NCBI RefSeq assembly: GCF_037975245.1
Contig: NC_092581.1
Location: 16,369,303-16,433,302 of the forward strand
Reading direction: 5' to 3'
Length of the DNA: 64,000 nucleotides
Source: Apostichopus japonicus
Taxonomy: Eukaryota; Echinodermata; Holothuroidea; Aspidochirotida; Stichopodidae
The notes under the pieces are model-generated. The model was not told where the DNA came from and did no database searches. It saw only the letters and a program-made list of their open reading frames with translations. Shown in pieces: positions 13,801 through 24,990 of the stretch. Each line of letters begins with the position of its first letter. Positions within the stretch are counted from its first letter, which is position 1. Both the position numbers and the translations under genes were made by a program.

Positions 13801-16800
13801 ATTTTCAGGAATAATAGTAAAGAAGAAAAAGAAAGAAAATAAAAATAAAATTTTTGTTTTGTCTAACATTATTATTATTTTAGGTTTACAGTCTTGTACA
13901 GGGCCAAGGCCCTTTCACACGACTTTTACAACTTAACCCTGGTCATTGGTAACTTGTCACACCTACACACCAAAGTGTGCACAATTCAATCAATCTCTCC
14001 TGGGGCACCACAGTGCACCACAACCATGTGTCCCCCGGGGGACTTCCCATAGGGTGCAGCCACAAACCGGCACACGCAACTATATTTACAAGTTACCTCG
14101 CAAGTTCCCATTTATACACCTGGGTGAAGAGAGGCAACGGAGATAAAGCGCCTTGCCCAAGGACACAACGCAATGATCTGGCCAGGGCTCGAACCTGTAA
14201 TCCTTAGATCACAAGTCCACTGCCTTAACCACTTGACCACAATGCCCTCTCATGGGCCGAACTGAACTGCACTGCACACTGTGGAAGATATATGTGAGCG
14301 TAGTTTGGTTAGATGTGAGGTGATAGGTGAGCGTTGATAGGTGAAGATTATTTTATTGTCATCAAGTGGATTAGGCTGTCTGGTTGATCCTCATTGGGGA
14401 AAAAAAACGATATTCTCCAAAATAACAATGCAGAATTGTGTAATTGTCTTAAAATTGGGTGAAAAATGAGTGGATCTTGTGGTAGTGAATTAATAGTCAG
14501 CATCACTTAACAGCATGAATGACATGTAATGTTGGAAGTAATGTAATTTATGGTTAGACAGTCATACACAAATTTATACGTTAAAAATATTATTTATACT
14601 TTAAGTAGAGAAAAAGAACAAACATGAGCTCCTTCATTTAACACTGTCTGTGCCTGCTGCTCTTATATAGTATCTCTCAAAATGGGATGAATATTTATAA
14701 ATTTACATATATCAGTTGTTTTAAATGAGGTCAGGGTTGGCTAAAGAGTACAGTGGCATTGGAAGCTATCAATAGGTGAGGGGGGGGGAGGGCCAGAAAC
14801 AGGTGGGGTCTTCACCAGAAAGTGTTTGTTTCGTAGATGCTACGGTGGCCCAAATGGGACATTGAAATTCTCGCTAATGGACATTATTATTCGTTGTGCC
14901 ACCAGTGTGTAATATGGTCATTTGACTATATTCTTATCCAATGGTTTTGGGGAAGTTGCTAGAAAGGATGACTTTAGCCAGAAAATTGATAGTAGCAAAA
15001 ATGGTCAACTGTGAGTAAATTGTTTCCAATTAAAAGTTCCCACTTCCAAAGCTAAGTTGATGGTGACAGCAGCTAATCAATTCATCTTTCTTCGTTAGTG
15101 AATGTTCTATAATTATGGATGACCTATAAATTAAAAAGGGAAAAATCCTTTTCCAGGAATACCACGGTATAGTATGGTTAGAAAATTCACTTGACATTAC
15201 TTGAAAAGCATTCAAACCCATAACCATTGTCAAATTCTCTGCTTTTATTAACAATAACAGCACGTTATAATGTCAAATGAAGCCTTCCTTCAGTTCAGAT
15301 ATTACAACCAAGAAAAGATTGAGGGTTTCCGCTTCCCCTGCCTCTCCTCTTCCCCTGTTGGTTTCTTCTCTCCATCCCTTGTCTACTAATCCCCTTACAT
15401 CTATCTCTTTGTGTTCACCATGCTCATTAACCTGTCTGTATTCTGTGCGTGTTTTTGTCCCTTATGTTACTGTTACTTGTCATTTAGCCTTTGAAGAAGA
15501 TCCTGCTAGGATCAAAACGTCAGGCCAACTTCCTTTTACACATTCATAATGTTTATACATGACATTCTTTTCTTTTTTCCAGAAATTCCTCCTGTGGTAG
15601 AGTATTCGTTTGAAGACAGTGACATGGCGATAGCTGTGACTGACTTGATCACAGAGGTCTACCCACCAGACCCTGTTCAGGGCTGGTTTGTAAGCTCCAT
15701 GGCTCTGGCTAACTTTGTGATGGGTAAGAAATACTTTGGAATTCATTATGTAACGTTCCACTTTGGCTCTTTGTGTCTTGTAGATCACAGTTCATGGGAT
15801 AAAACAATACTATTAAATAACAGGAGAGTTGGACATTTGAACAAAGAAAATTTAAATGATTATATTAAATTAACTTCAAAATAAAATAAAACTGCTAGCA
15901 AACTGCTTATCCACTAGAGAGCCTGTGTATAAATAGAATGTGACAGGCCTTTGAAGAAGATCCTGCTAGGATCGAAACGTCAGGCCAACTTACTTTTACA
16001 CACTAAAGTAACTTAAATTAAATTAACTTATCAGAGAATTGCTTTAGGTAGGTAATCCCAAAGATTAGGACAGTAACATGACATGTCTGTAATAATTGTC
16101 CCACTCGTTCCTGCTCATATAATAGCCGTTTTACTGCCCCATGCCAAAGAGGGGTATGTACCCCAGAATCTGACCACTTTAATTCTCAAATATTGAAGGA
16201 GTTGAAGAAATCCGATTGAAGATCACCGCAGTGTAGTCTTTTCGAAAAATGTAGTTTAATAACCAGCGAAAGAACAGAATGAAATCCCCATTTCCAAATT
16301 CTCTAACCAACAGTACTCCACACACAGAATACTCTGGAACATATGGTACATTTTGAATGAGAATTATGATGATTGTTGGGATGGAAGAGAGGATGGAGGC
16401 AGGGGGTGGGGTGGGGGATGTATAGCAGGTACTCAAACGACTGTATTATTTGAAAACATGAGAGATGCCCTAGATTTTAACTTTATTAATGTTGGTCTGA
16501 ACGTGTAGCTTTTCACATGAAGTTTAGCCTAGGCAGTAGAATCCAGTTATAATGGTCAAGTGTTAATTGTAAAACCTATTCTGTGAGGGGTGATACAGCC
16601 AGCATTCATGAGTGAAGGTGCTGGGTTTGGGTTATGCAACTAGCATATGTTATTGCAAGGAATGAGTGATAAGTATTATGGTTAGAGGTCAGTTTACTCT
16701 CTCTCCTTGCTTAGCTTCACGGTCGGTTGGGACTTTGTGCTTGACGAGAGCACCAGCTGCACTCACTTCATTCGGGGTAAAGTGTAGCTGTAACTTGTTC

Positions 16801-18735
16801 ATAGTGTACTGAACGTCTCAGCTGATGGTATTACAGCGTCTCGTGTTGACAGAACAATTTGTCAAACACGTACGCCATCTCTCTCTAAATGACTGTCAAG
16901 TGTAATTATGTCAAAAGACTGCTTGAAGAACAATCAGTTGACATGAAGCACATCACGACTAGGAAGATATAAATAGTTGTTTGTGCTGTGTAAATGTATC
17001 ATGTCACACCGCCCTCTGTGCTACCACATAGCTGTGTTCGAAACTGTGTACACCCTGTAACTTAATTGTAATAAATCATCTTGTGAAACGATTGTATGTT
17101 CTTGACCGCAGATAACAAGGAGCCTGTATTAATATCTCTACTACTGAAGCATACAGGGGGCCTCCCGTCCACGGCGGGTTCAGGCGCAGCACAGTGTGCC
17201 GAGGCATACAGGGGGCTGCACCACCCTCCGTGCTACCACATAGTTGTGTGCAAACCTATGTACTACACCCTGTAACTTAATTGTAATAAATCATCTTGTG
17301 AAACGATTGTATAACATTTTCTTGACCGCAGATAACAAGGAGCCTGTATTAATGTCTCTACTACTGGGTGCCTCTCTCGGATTGGTATTACTCTTATTAG
17401 CCGTGGTCCTTCACTGTCAGGTCAAAAACTGGAAGCTAAGGAGGAAGTTAAAAACAGGTAACATTTTGAGGCAAAACATTTAATTTTATTTTGGATATGA
17501 AGTGAAAGGGAGTTGTTGATATGTTTAGTCACAAGTTGACTATATTAAGTCGATTGCTGTTACGCACAGCATCTGTCTGTTTCGTACAAGTTGTCAAATG
17601 GGAAAGGGAAGGATGTGTTTAGGACCAGGACTAGTTTGCAGGGATATTATGCACATCAAAATCCCCACATGTCATGCCACTTCCCCCCCTCCCCCTCCAC
17701 CCTTTGTCCTGAAAAAAAATTGTCCAGTTAGAATCTGGGTTTCTGCTTCACCAATTCACTATTTACATCAATGATAACGTATTTCTACCCTTTCCCACAC
17801 CCTCCCCCTGTCCTGCACTCTTGCAGGCCTCATTGAAATGGGCAGGTTACAACCTTTAATGTGTGTACTTACTCCGTTGAGATTAGAATAATATAGCATA
17901 AAGTAAACTGTCTTAAATTTTTTAATTATCTTACCTTAAAGAAGGTCCTAAACCTATTAGATATGGATGTTTACAGGGGGAATTAATGCTTAAAACAGAC
18001 GTTAATAAGGATATTAAAGGCATATTTTGTCACCACTGCAACAAGGAGAGAATAGTTTTGTGTTCCAGATCTGTTCTTAAGAACAAAGACTTTTATGTTA
18101 CAAATTATCCAACTAAGTTGTTTCAGTTTATCTAAGGACAGGCTGTACGTATATCATGACATAGCTGTCAATGTTAGAGGATGTTGGAGCAGTTTTAATC
18201 TTTCGTAAAACTTAAGTCTTCCAAAAAAACAAACGTTTCCATTTCCCTTTTAGCTACAAAGAGGCACAACTTGGGCTCAGGAGATGGTTTGCTCCTAGCT
18301 GTACAAGAGGAGAACAGAATAGATATCAACGAACTCTGGCGAAGGCCTCCATCCCCGCTGATACTCGCGAACAGGACCTTCGACAATCAGAACGGAAACC
18401 GGCCGAGACAGGTGGAGACAGGCTTTGGCAGTCATAGCGTCCATACCGGAGTGGACAGAGCTCCCTCTCTGTCAGACAGTAATAGCACTATACATCAGGT
18501 AGAGATAGATTCCAACAGGAACACGATACAGAGGGTCCAGAGGGCCCCCAGTGAAAGTACCACCGTCTCGTGGCAGGCAAGAACGTTCGCTAGTAGTAAC
18601 AGATCGCAGGAGCTGGACTCCAACCGTAGCACCTTGCCGAGAGACTCGAGGGAACCGAGCGAGATCACCACGTACCACAACGACGGGACGTTGCCCTTTC
18701 CCGGAAGTAGACCCTTGAATAATTATTATCCATGA
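10816..18735 (+). CDS. Unrecognised single-pass membrane protein (4 exons seen, 5' end incomplete)
   Basis: The exons are 10816-10947 (acceptor TTTCAG; a second AG ends at 10822), 15583-15723, 17332-17457 and 18254-18735. All have GT-AG junctions, the phases agree (each junction after the first exon is phase 1), and the last exon ends at a TGA. The first exon encodes a basic stretch (KVFRKPRRYIGLPK). The second gives a probably extracellular juxtamembrane part with EYSFEDSDMAIAVTDLI. The third holds one hydrophobic helix (LLLGASLGLVLLLLAVVL) followed by a strongly basic stop-transfer (KNWKLRRKLK), which puts the C-terminus in the cytosol. The last exon is a Ser/Thr/Asn/Arg-rich, probably disordered tail of about 160 residues containing YHNDG and ending NNYYP. 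I cannot name the family. More N-terminal exons, perhaps with a signal peptide, probably lie upstream. The start of the third exon is duplicated 220 bp upstream (see 17012-17361). Confidence 0.7.
12811..13071. mobile_element. MITE-like element with ~48-bp terminal inverted repeats
   Basis: The left end (TGTAGCACGCTATCG then TTGAGATTACATAATCGACC) is the imperfect reverse complement of the right end (GGTTGATTACATAATCACAA then GCTATAGCATGCTACA). The interior is about 165 bp with no open frame. A related, partly truncated copy lies at 36413-36660 in the opposite orientation. I do not see a clear target duplication. It lies in the intron between the first and second known exons of the membrane-protein gene. 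Confidence 0.7.
13868..14249 (-). mobile_element. tRNA-derived SINE
   Basis: Read on the minus strand, the element begins near 14249 with a tRNA-like head. It has box A (TGGTCAAGTGGTTAAGG), a long variable-arm-like region and box B (GGTTCGAGCC). The body contains GTTGTGTCCTTGGGCAAG and CTCTTCACCCAG, and the tail ends in TAAAATAAT-type repeats near 13868. The same body motifs occur in the SINE at 52041-52345, so both belong to one family, with a diverged 3' half. It is intronic. Confidence 0.85.
15361..15549 (+). mobile_element. Dispersed repeat with hammerhead-like core, copy A (possible Penelope-like element end)
   Basis: It shares about 190 bp with the inverted copy at 20780-20966. The shared part includes a pyrimidine-rich stretch, GTGTTCACCATGCTCATTAA, TTACTGTTACTTGTCATTTA and then the core GCCTTTGAAGAAGATCCTGC, TAGGATC, AAAACGTCAGGC, ending in TTTTACACA. 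In this copy the GAAA of the core is mutated to AAAA. It ends only about 34 bp before the acceptor of the second known exon. Confidence 0.75.
15888..16006 (+). mobile_element. Dispersed repeat with hammerhead-like core, copy B
   Basis: It starts GCAAACTGCTTATCCACTAG, shared inverted with 1094-1130, and continues into the intact core. The core shows GGCCT / AGGCC arms (stem I), GATCC / GGATC arms (stem II), a TTGAAGA strand, then GAAAC and GTC. It ends ACTTACTTTTACACA. It is intronic. Confidence 0.8.
16852..17075 (+). repeat. Dispersed ~225-bp repeat, copy 1
   Basis: It is closely similar to 28407-28620. Shared blocks include TTTGTCAAACA, GTACGCCATC, AATGACTGTCAAGTG, AGCAATCAGT/AACAATCAGT, CATGAAGCACATCA, AAGATATAAATA and CACACCGCCCTCTGTGCTAC-like sequence, up to CACCCTGTAACT. 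In both places a GC-rich repeat with CAGGGGGCC blocks follows within about 300 bp, which suggests a composite element. It lies in the intron before the transmembrane exon. Confidence 0.8.
17012..17361 (+). repeat. Tandem duplication of acceptor and first part of the transmembrane exon
   Basis: A block running from CTCTGTGCTACCACATAG through the acceptor CTTGACCGCAG into GATAACAAGGAGCCTGTATT occurs twice, offset by about 212-220 bp. The acceptors are at 17111 and 17331. The downstream copy continues as the transmembrane exon. The upstream copy loses homology after CTACTACTG, runs through CAGGGGGCC blocks and stays open in the exon's frame until a TAA at about 17274-17276. GTAATAAATC, containing AATAAA, follows within 15 bases. 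Confidence 0.8.
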
Positions 18736-20779
18736 GAGGGTGATCTCGCAGACAGTGTCAAGCAGGATTGAAATCACCATGGCAACTTTGCGGATGCATA
18801 TATATATGGAATATCTCCAGTCGGGCAGCAGTGCTTGCCAGCAAATATTTGCCGTGATCTGTTCATCGACGAAGCGAATCTCTCGTTTGCTTTTCACCGA
18901 GGAAAATTTGCCTCAAGTTTTAACAAGAACCACCAGCAAACTACTAAGTATGAGGCTTGATGAGGGAGAAAGAAGAAAATGAATCAGTTATTCCAAAATA
19001 TGTTCAGATAGTGAAAAATTAGGGCAGACTGGTTGCCAGTAAATTCCACTCAATATAAACGAGTTGCTGAAATTATATCTGTACAGATCAACCTTTTTGT
19101 TCAACTGTTTTTTCTTAGGCATGTAAAGAGACTTTAATGCAATATATTTTGCTTCAACAAATTGTTTTATGAGGCTGATATTGTCGTAGCTGTGTAATTT
19201 ATTAAACTTTTCTTTCTCTTACCAAACCTTCTCAGGAGCAGGTCTCCACAACTCAGAGAGTGGTTTTGTGTATTTTTCATCTGAAAACATGTTATTTCTT
19301 CATTTTGTTTTGTCCATATAAATGAATGTTCATCTCTTATTTATTTTCTGTCTGTTGGTGCTAGATCAAATTTTTACATAAGTATAAATACCTTCCGTTA
19401 TATTATTTCTGTTTTTTTTCATTGAACAGTTTGCCTCGTTGTACTTTGGCTATTCAATGTCCTAGTTTGGGTAAAGTCGTTAATACTACTATAATGTTGC
19501 TCTCAAAGACTTAAAATCAGGTTCAAATAAAAACAGTGACTTTCCAAGTGTAGGAATTTTCCAAAAATGAGACAATTTTCCAATTGGTTTGAACAATGAG
19601 GCACTGCTCAAAACTAGCCTAAGTTTTGTTATAATTATTCAAATGCTTTCGGATTTTAACACTGTTGGATTCCGGTACATTTGGCACAGGGATTTAGTAT
19701 TGTATGTGATTTTACAAAAATTCCTTTTTGTCTGGATAAATAATTACCCTGTTCTTGGAAGTGCAAAGGGAATCTGAGTAAATTTATCCAATCAGAAGAT
19801 AGGATGGATGACCTTTGACCTGTTACATTATGACCATATTATTGATACAATATGGTATGCACAAAAGGAAAAAAAGATGGCCAAGATTGTCCCTTTGCTG
19901 GAAATTTTTTGCCCTGAATCACCCATCCTTTGTGGTAGAGATAGAGTGGGGGGGGGGTTGTAACTATGGTAACATAGAAGGGATATCACAGTTAGGACTT
20001 GAACACACACACAAATATGTTAAATATCTGCAAAAATTTACATTTTGCCTTACAAATAGTCAAAAATCTGAAAAGTACAACTTTGATCATTTGGTACCAT
20101 CAGGAGATGCCATTTTTATATATCGATATATATCCAGTGAGCCTTCATCAGATGTGGTGGTGAGAGACAGAAAGCTATTTCTAAGTTTATGCAAACCTGC
20201 AGATATATTAAAGATAAGCACACCCTCAGCATGAAAAAAATGTTGACTTTTAAGTGGTTTACCTCAATCATAAAGTTACTGTAGGACTAGATCCTTTATT
20301 TAGCTACTCTTTCTTTTCTAAGGACTGGCCTTATTTCCTAGCCTATCTTTTTGGGAGGCTTTGTAAGGGATGTCATTTAATTGTTGATTCAGTCCATTGT
20401 TAAAGTGTCTGGACTAAATGCTTTTGTCATCTGTTAGACGGATTAATGAAATGTCATGATGCTATTTAAATTAAAGACTGACCACAGTATGACGAAAGTG
20501 GTTACGAGATCATCTCGAACAAAGTTTATCAAAGACAGGAAATGGATTCATCAATGCAAGGCCACTACGCCTACAGTTGGTATCTTGTGGTTGTTAAAGA
20601 TCAACAAAAATATATTGTAGTGGGAAAGTTGACTGAATGAAAAGGAGGTGCAACTGTGTCCTTTGGTAATGTCACAGCATTGTAGTCCTCTTAATATGTC
20701 AATGTTAAGCAGTGTGTACCTCTGTTACCAAGGTTATAATTTGGACAGTACTACCATTGTTTTAGCTAAACATTTATTA
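18736..20779. other. 3' flank of the membrane-protein gene, no further gene seen
   Basis: This is probable 3' UTR followed by intergenic DNA. An AATAAA lies near 19527 and may be the poly(A) signal, but that is not decided by sequence alone. The open frames around 19589-20234 have random composition and no recognisable domain. Confidence 0.5.
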
Positions 20780-20966
20780 TGTGTAAAAGTAAGTTGGCCT
20801 GACGTTTCGATCCTCTTCCTAGCAGGATCTTCTTCAAAGGCTAAATGACAAGTAACAGTAACAGAAGGGACAAAAACACGCACAGAATATAGACAGGTTA
20901 ATGAGCATGGTGAACACAAAGAGATAGAAGTGAGGGGATTAGTAGACAAGGGATGGAGAGAAGAAA
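20780..20966 (-). mobile_element. Dispersed repeat with hammerhead-like core, copy C (inverted)
   Basis: It is the reverse complement of 15361-15549 over nearly its whole length. Its core has an 8-base insertion in the loop of stem II (TAGGAAGAGGATC in place of TAGGATC), but GATCC/GGATC and GAAACGTC are kept. Confidence 0.8.
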
Positions 20967-23244
20967 GAAAGAAAACATTTATTATACACAAATTTGTCTC
21001 CATACTTACTTGAAAAACAGGTACTGTTTATTTCATCTCTGAATTTAAGTACAAATTTAAAATAAGTAAGAACAATTTCTTTGTACCCAAAATGTTGCAA
21101 TTTATATTATAAGCCTTTTCTTGTTAACCTGATATTTAGAAGATGATATAAATAAGAAATGCCTTGAAGCTTACGGGCAAATGAGGTGCCCCTTTGAAGC
21201 TTTTGTAAGTTTTAGTAATTTTTTAAAGAGACGTGTCTTTGAGCCCTACGTAAAGTAAAAACATTGCACTAGAAATCAGCAAGCTTCTTTAACACTAACC
21301 AGGATGTGTCTTTGGTTTGTACCCACTGTGGTACTCAGAACCTTTCAAAGGGACTATTGGAAACAATGGTATACCAGCTGATCTCATAATCTTATTTTGG
21401 TACTCATGTGTTATCCATAATCATGTTAATGTTACGCACAATCTAGTACCCATAGTCTGTACTAACATAGTACTTACATTCATACATACTTTTGTTGTGG
21501 TACTCGTGAATAACTCATCTCGTAGTTGTAAGAGTACTCATAATACTGTGGTACTCATATTTTAGTACGCACACATATCACTGTATTAATAATTTTATAT
21601 ACTGCCTTACTTGCATTTACTGGTCTTATAGATACAGCATTTTTGGTGGTGTTGAAGCCTTGTCTATCACACCATCATTATGACATAACCATTTGGGATG
21701 GCAGAATAAAAAGTATTATCTTATTATAGGAATTCTACTGCCAGTCAGTAGCGTGAATCCATGTAGCAGATATGCACACGAAATAAAAGTCCAAAGGTCA
21801 CAAGTTTTATACTAGAAATATTAAATATTCATTATATTAATTAATGACCGCTATTTCTGAGATAGCTGATGTTTCATGTTCAACTGACCCCTTGTAAGTA
21901 AGATCTTAATATACATCCGTTGTAGAACAGTGATCACGTCAAGACCAGTTAGAACAAGTAAATTTGTTTGAAAACCCTGTTTTACAGTGTTCTGGGATCA
22001 TCATGCCAAACTTGAAGTGCCATTTTGTATTGAAATGGGAGACAAATTCTTCAAATACTTTAGATCTTTAGGTACTTTGTTTTGTTTTTTGTAACTTTTT
22101 CCCTCTTATGACAGTTTCACATGTACAAGTCATGAGATATCTTCAGAGATTTCAATGTAAATATAGTCATCTCGAATGAAATGAATATTCATGCATATAG
22201 TCATCTCTATGACTCCATTGGTAGATCTATGCAGCATGAATATTCATTTAATGGACAACACAAAGGAATTCTCCTTATTTTGTAATTCTTTTGTTCAATA
22301 GGACAAAACAAAGAAATGTCACTCTTTGAATGACAATGCAACCTTTCACAAAGTTATAATGACCCTGTATGCCTGTCCTTTGGTGGTATATCTTCATTGC
22401 TGTATCATTCTGACGAATCGTCATTGCAGTGTTTTTTTTTCCGCGTCAATGAATCATTTGAAGCGAGAGCTTAGGTCATTCAGGAAGTTGTTAAGTACCG
22501 CAGTACCTATAATGGGTGGTACACGATGAAGTCAGCTCTAATGGAAGAAAATATGCTTTTACTTTCCACTGATATAGGTTGGATGTTAAAGGTGTATCTT
22601 GTGCTTTAAATTGCTGCAGTCTTGTGCTACAGTACCATACTCAACTATTAAATTTTACATTTAGAAACTGAAGATGTAATCTATTAATCTGGTCCACGGA
22701 AAGTCATACCAGAAATAGTCTAATATAGACGTGAATTTCATTGGTCTGCCAAAGATATTTGGAAGTGAAATGTGTGGGACACAAAAGTTACTATATTGGG
22801 AGTAAATGGTCAATTAATGTCTAATTAGTAAATAGACAAATGTTTGTAACCATATATATCAACTATCTGCTCAAACAAAATCCCCTGGCCCACCCCACTC
22901 CCATCTGATGCTCCTTCCCTAGATTTATAATCTTTTTTAATATCATCTTTTCCATAAAGATTCTTGCCCTTTCTATAAACTCTGAATTTCTTCGTAGAAG
23001 AGTTATACAGATTTCGAGATGGTTCCTCGTTTGTCTTCCTCTCTGAGGGGTTGATGTCACATCATCTCACTTTTTGCATCTCATTTACATATTTCAGCTT
23101 TAACCTAGATTTTGAGGCAACAAAATGCTCTGGCAAAACTGATTTTGGGCTGTTTGATAAATAAAGCTAGTCTGGCCCAAGGTGAAATTTTTAGGAATAT
23201 AATCCCTTAATATGCAAGTCAATATAATTAAAAGTACTCATAAC

Positions 23245-23390
23245 CTCTGCAAACATATTACTTGCAGTTTTAGTTCAGGGGAGGAGTGCGGAAGCAATTC
23301 CCAACCAACCTCGACTTTTGCAAACATATTATTTGCAGTTCTAGTTTCGGGGGATGGGGTGCGGGAGCAATTCCCAACCAACCTGGCTAG
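23245..23390. repeat. Imperfect ~80-bp tandem duplication
   Basis: The sequence TGCAAACATATTACTTGCAG, then a G-rich stretch, then AGCAATTCCCAACCAACCT occurs twice in tandem with small differences. There is no associated gene. Confidence 0.75.
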
Positions 23391-24496
23391 AATACATGCT
23401 ACTTTCTTTTACTATTTAAGGATTTTTTTAAGTCCAAGAGCAGTCTGTTCTTTCCTCAAATTATGAAACAAGTAATTTCTTTATCTACCTCCTTGCGTGA
23501 GACCTTTCATTGTTCCATTTTGTTTAAATTTGAAAGAAAAGGTTGCAATCTATCGAATAAACAGTAGTTTTGTTGCTTCTTCGACGATAAAGATGAAACA
23601 AACAAAACAAACCTATATATTTTTGTAGAAAATTGTCGTAGATTGATGACTGAGCAGTCTTTAGAAATTGTTATATATAATCCTAAATAATTTGGTTGGC
23701 CGAAAATATCTATTTTGCTATAGTTTTCGTCCATTTTTGTCTGAAATGTTTACCCTTGCATTTACTCCATGCTAAAATTTTGAAAACTTGAATTTTTACT
23801 GTTCGCATGTATTAAGTGATTAAGATCAAAATAACACAAAACCATGAACTGTGTTGGTTATTTTTCGTAGCCATGAAATGGCGTGTGGTGAGTATCACAA
23901 ACTATTAAAGGTGGCGATTGGTGGCAGTCTGTTTTATATTCCTGCATTGCATTTCTTAATTTAACCTTAATATCCCATATAAACCTTCCATTACCTGTCA
24001 ATCATGAGATTTCATACACAAGAAGTTCTTGTTGTTGGTTTTGAAATCGAGAAAAGGTGTTATATAATCCTAGGCTCACAACTAGCGTAACAACGTCCAT
24101 AAACTTTCTGGTTTCAACCATGATATTTCTAACCAAGAAATATGGTTTACTTTCAAAGTTTTGTCAAAGCTATGAAATAACTTCAAATGAATATTGGCTG
24201 TAGTTTGAATGTGAATATCTTCTTTTAATATTTACAGTATTTAACTATTATAATGGAACATAGTTTTTTGTAGAATATGGGATTGCATTTTCAGCTGAAA
24301 TTAGTTCCATGTACATACAGACATCTGGAGAGGTTGCTATTATTGTGACAAACAATCCCAACTAGTATAGGGTGCTATTATAATACACCACTGCATCCAG
24401 TTGTTGTACAAACCCTGTTGGTTTTGTTGGTCAATTCAATTATGAAAACTGTATTGATTTGTCGAGAATACTAAACTAAATGATAACAGGGATTTT

Positions 24497-24990
24497 TGAC
24501 AGGGACCAATTGGACCCACATTTTGTTGGGGTTCAAATTTTGGGGGCAAATATATTTTTAAGCCAGTTTGTTTGTGCCAAACATATTTGGGACCACTTTG
24601 GTGCAAATTTGATTGGGCCAAAGTTTTTGGGGAAGGGCCAAAATTTTAAACTTGCAATAGCTCCAAAACTTTAACTCAGATTGTATCCAAACTTGGAAAA
24701 CAGTTGTTGATTAGTAGCTGGTACATGCATGAAGGCCTAAATTTTTTTTGGAACCGTCTGGCCCCATACATTCCTGTGTGCATTTTTAGGCTGGGTGGCC
24801 TCAAAGTTTATGTCCACCTCAAATGCACTTTGGGACACAATGCATTCTTAGGGCCCGGATGTGGGCCCAATATTTGTGGGATAATTTGGGCCCACATTTT
24901 AGGGGTTTAATTTTTGGGGGGCAAATATAATTTTGAGTCAGTCTGTATGGGCAGAAAATATTATTTTTGGGACCATTTAGGTGCAACATT
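24497..24990. repeat. Pair of degenerate direct repeats, ~115 bp, about 370 bp apart
   Basis: Both copies contain a GG(A/G)CCCACATTTT-like block, then GGGGTT(C/T)AA, then GGGGGCAAATATA, then AGTC/AGCC with TTTG/TATGGGC, and end GGGACCA(C/T)TT(T/A)GGTGCAA. The function is unknown. The reading frames across it are not conserved between copies. Confidence 0.6.

Noticed and set aside
19815-20234. 139-codon plus-strand open frame
   Set aside because: Composition is random-like, with no domain or family resemblance. It is downstream of a gene's probable 3' UTR.
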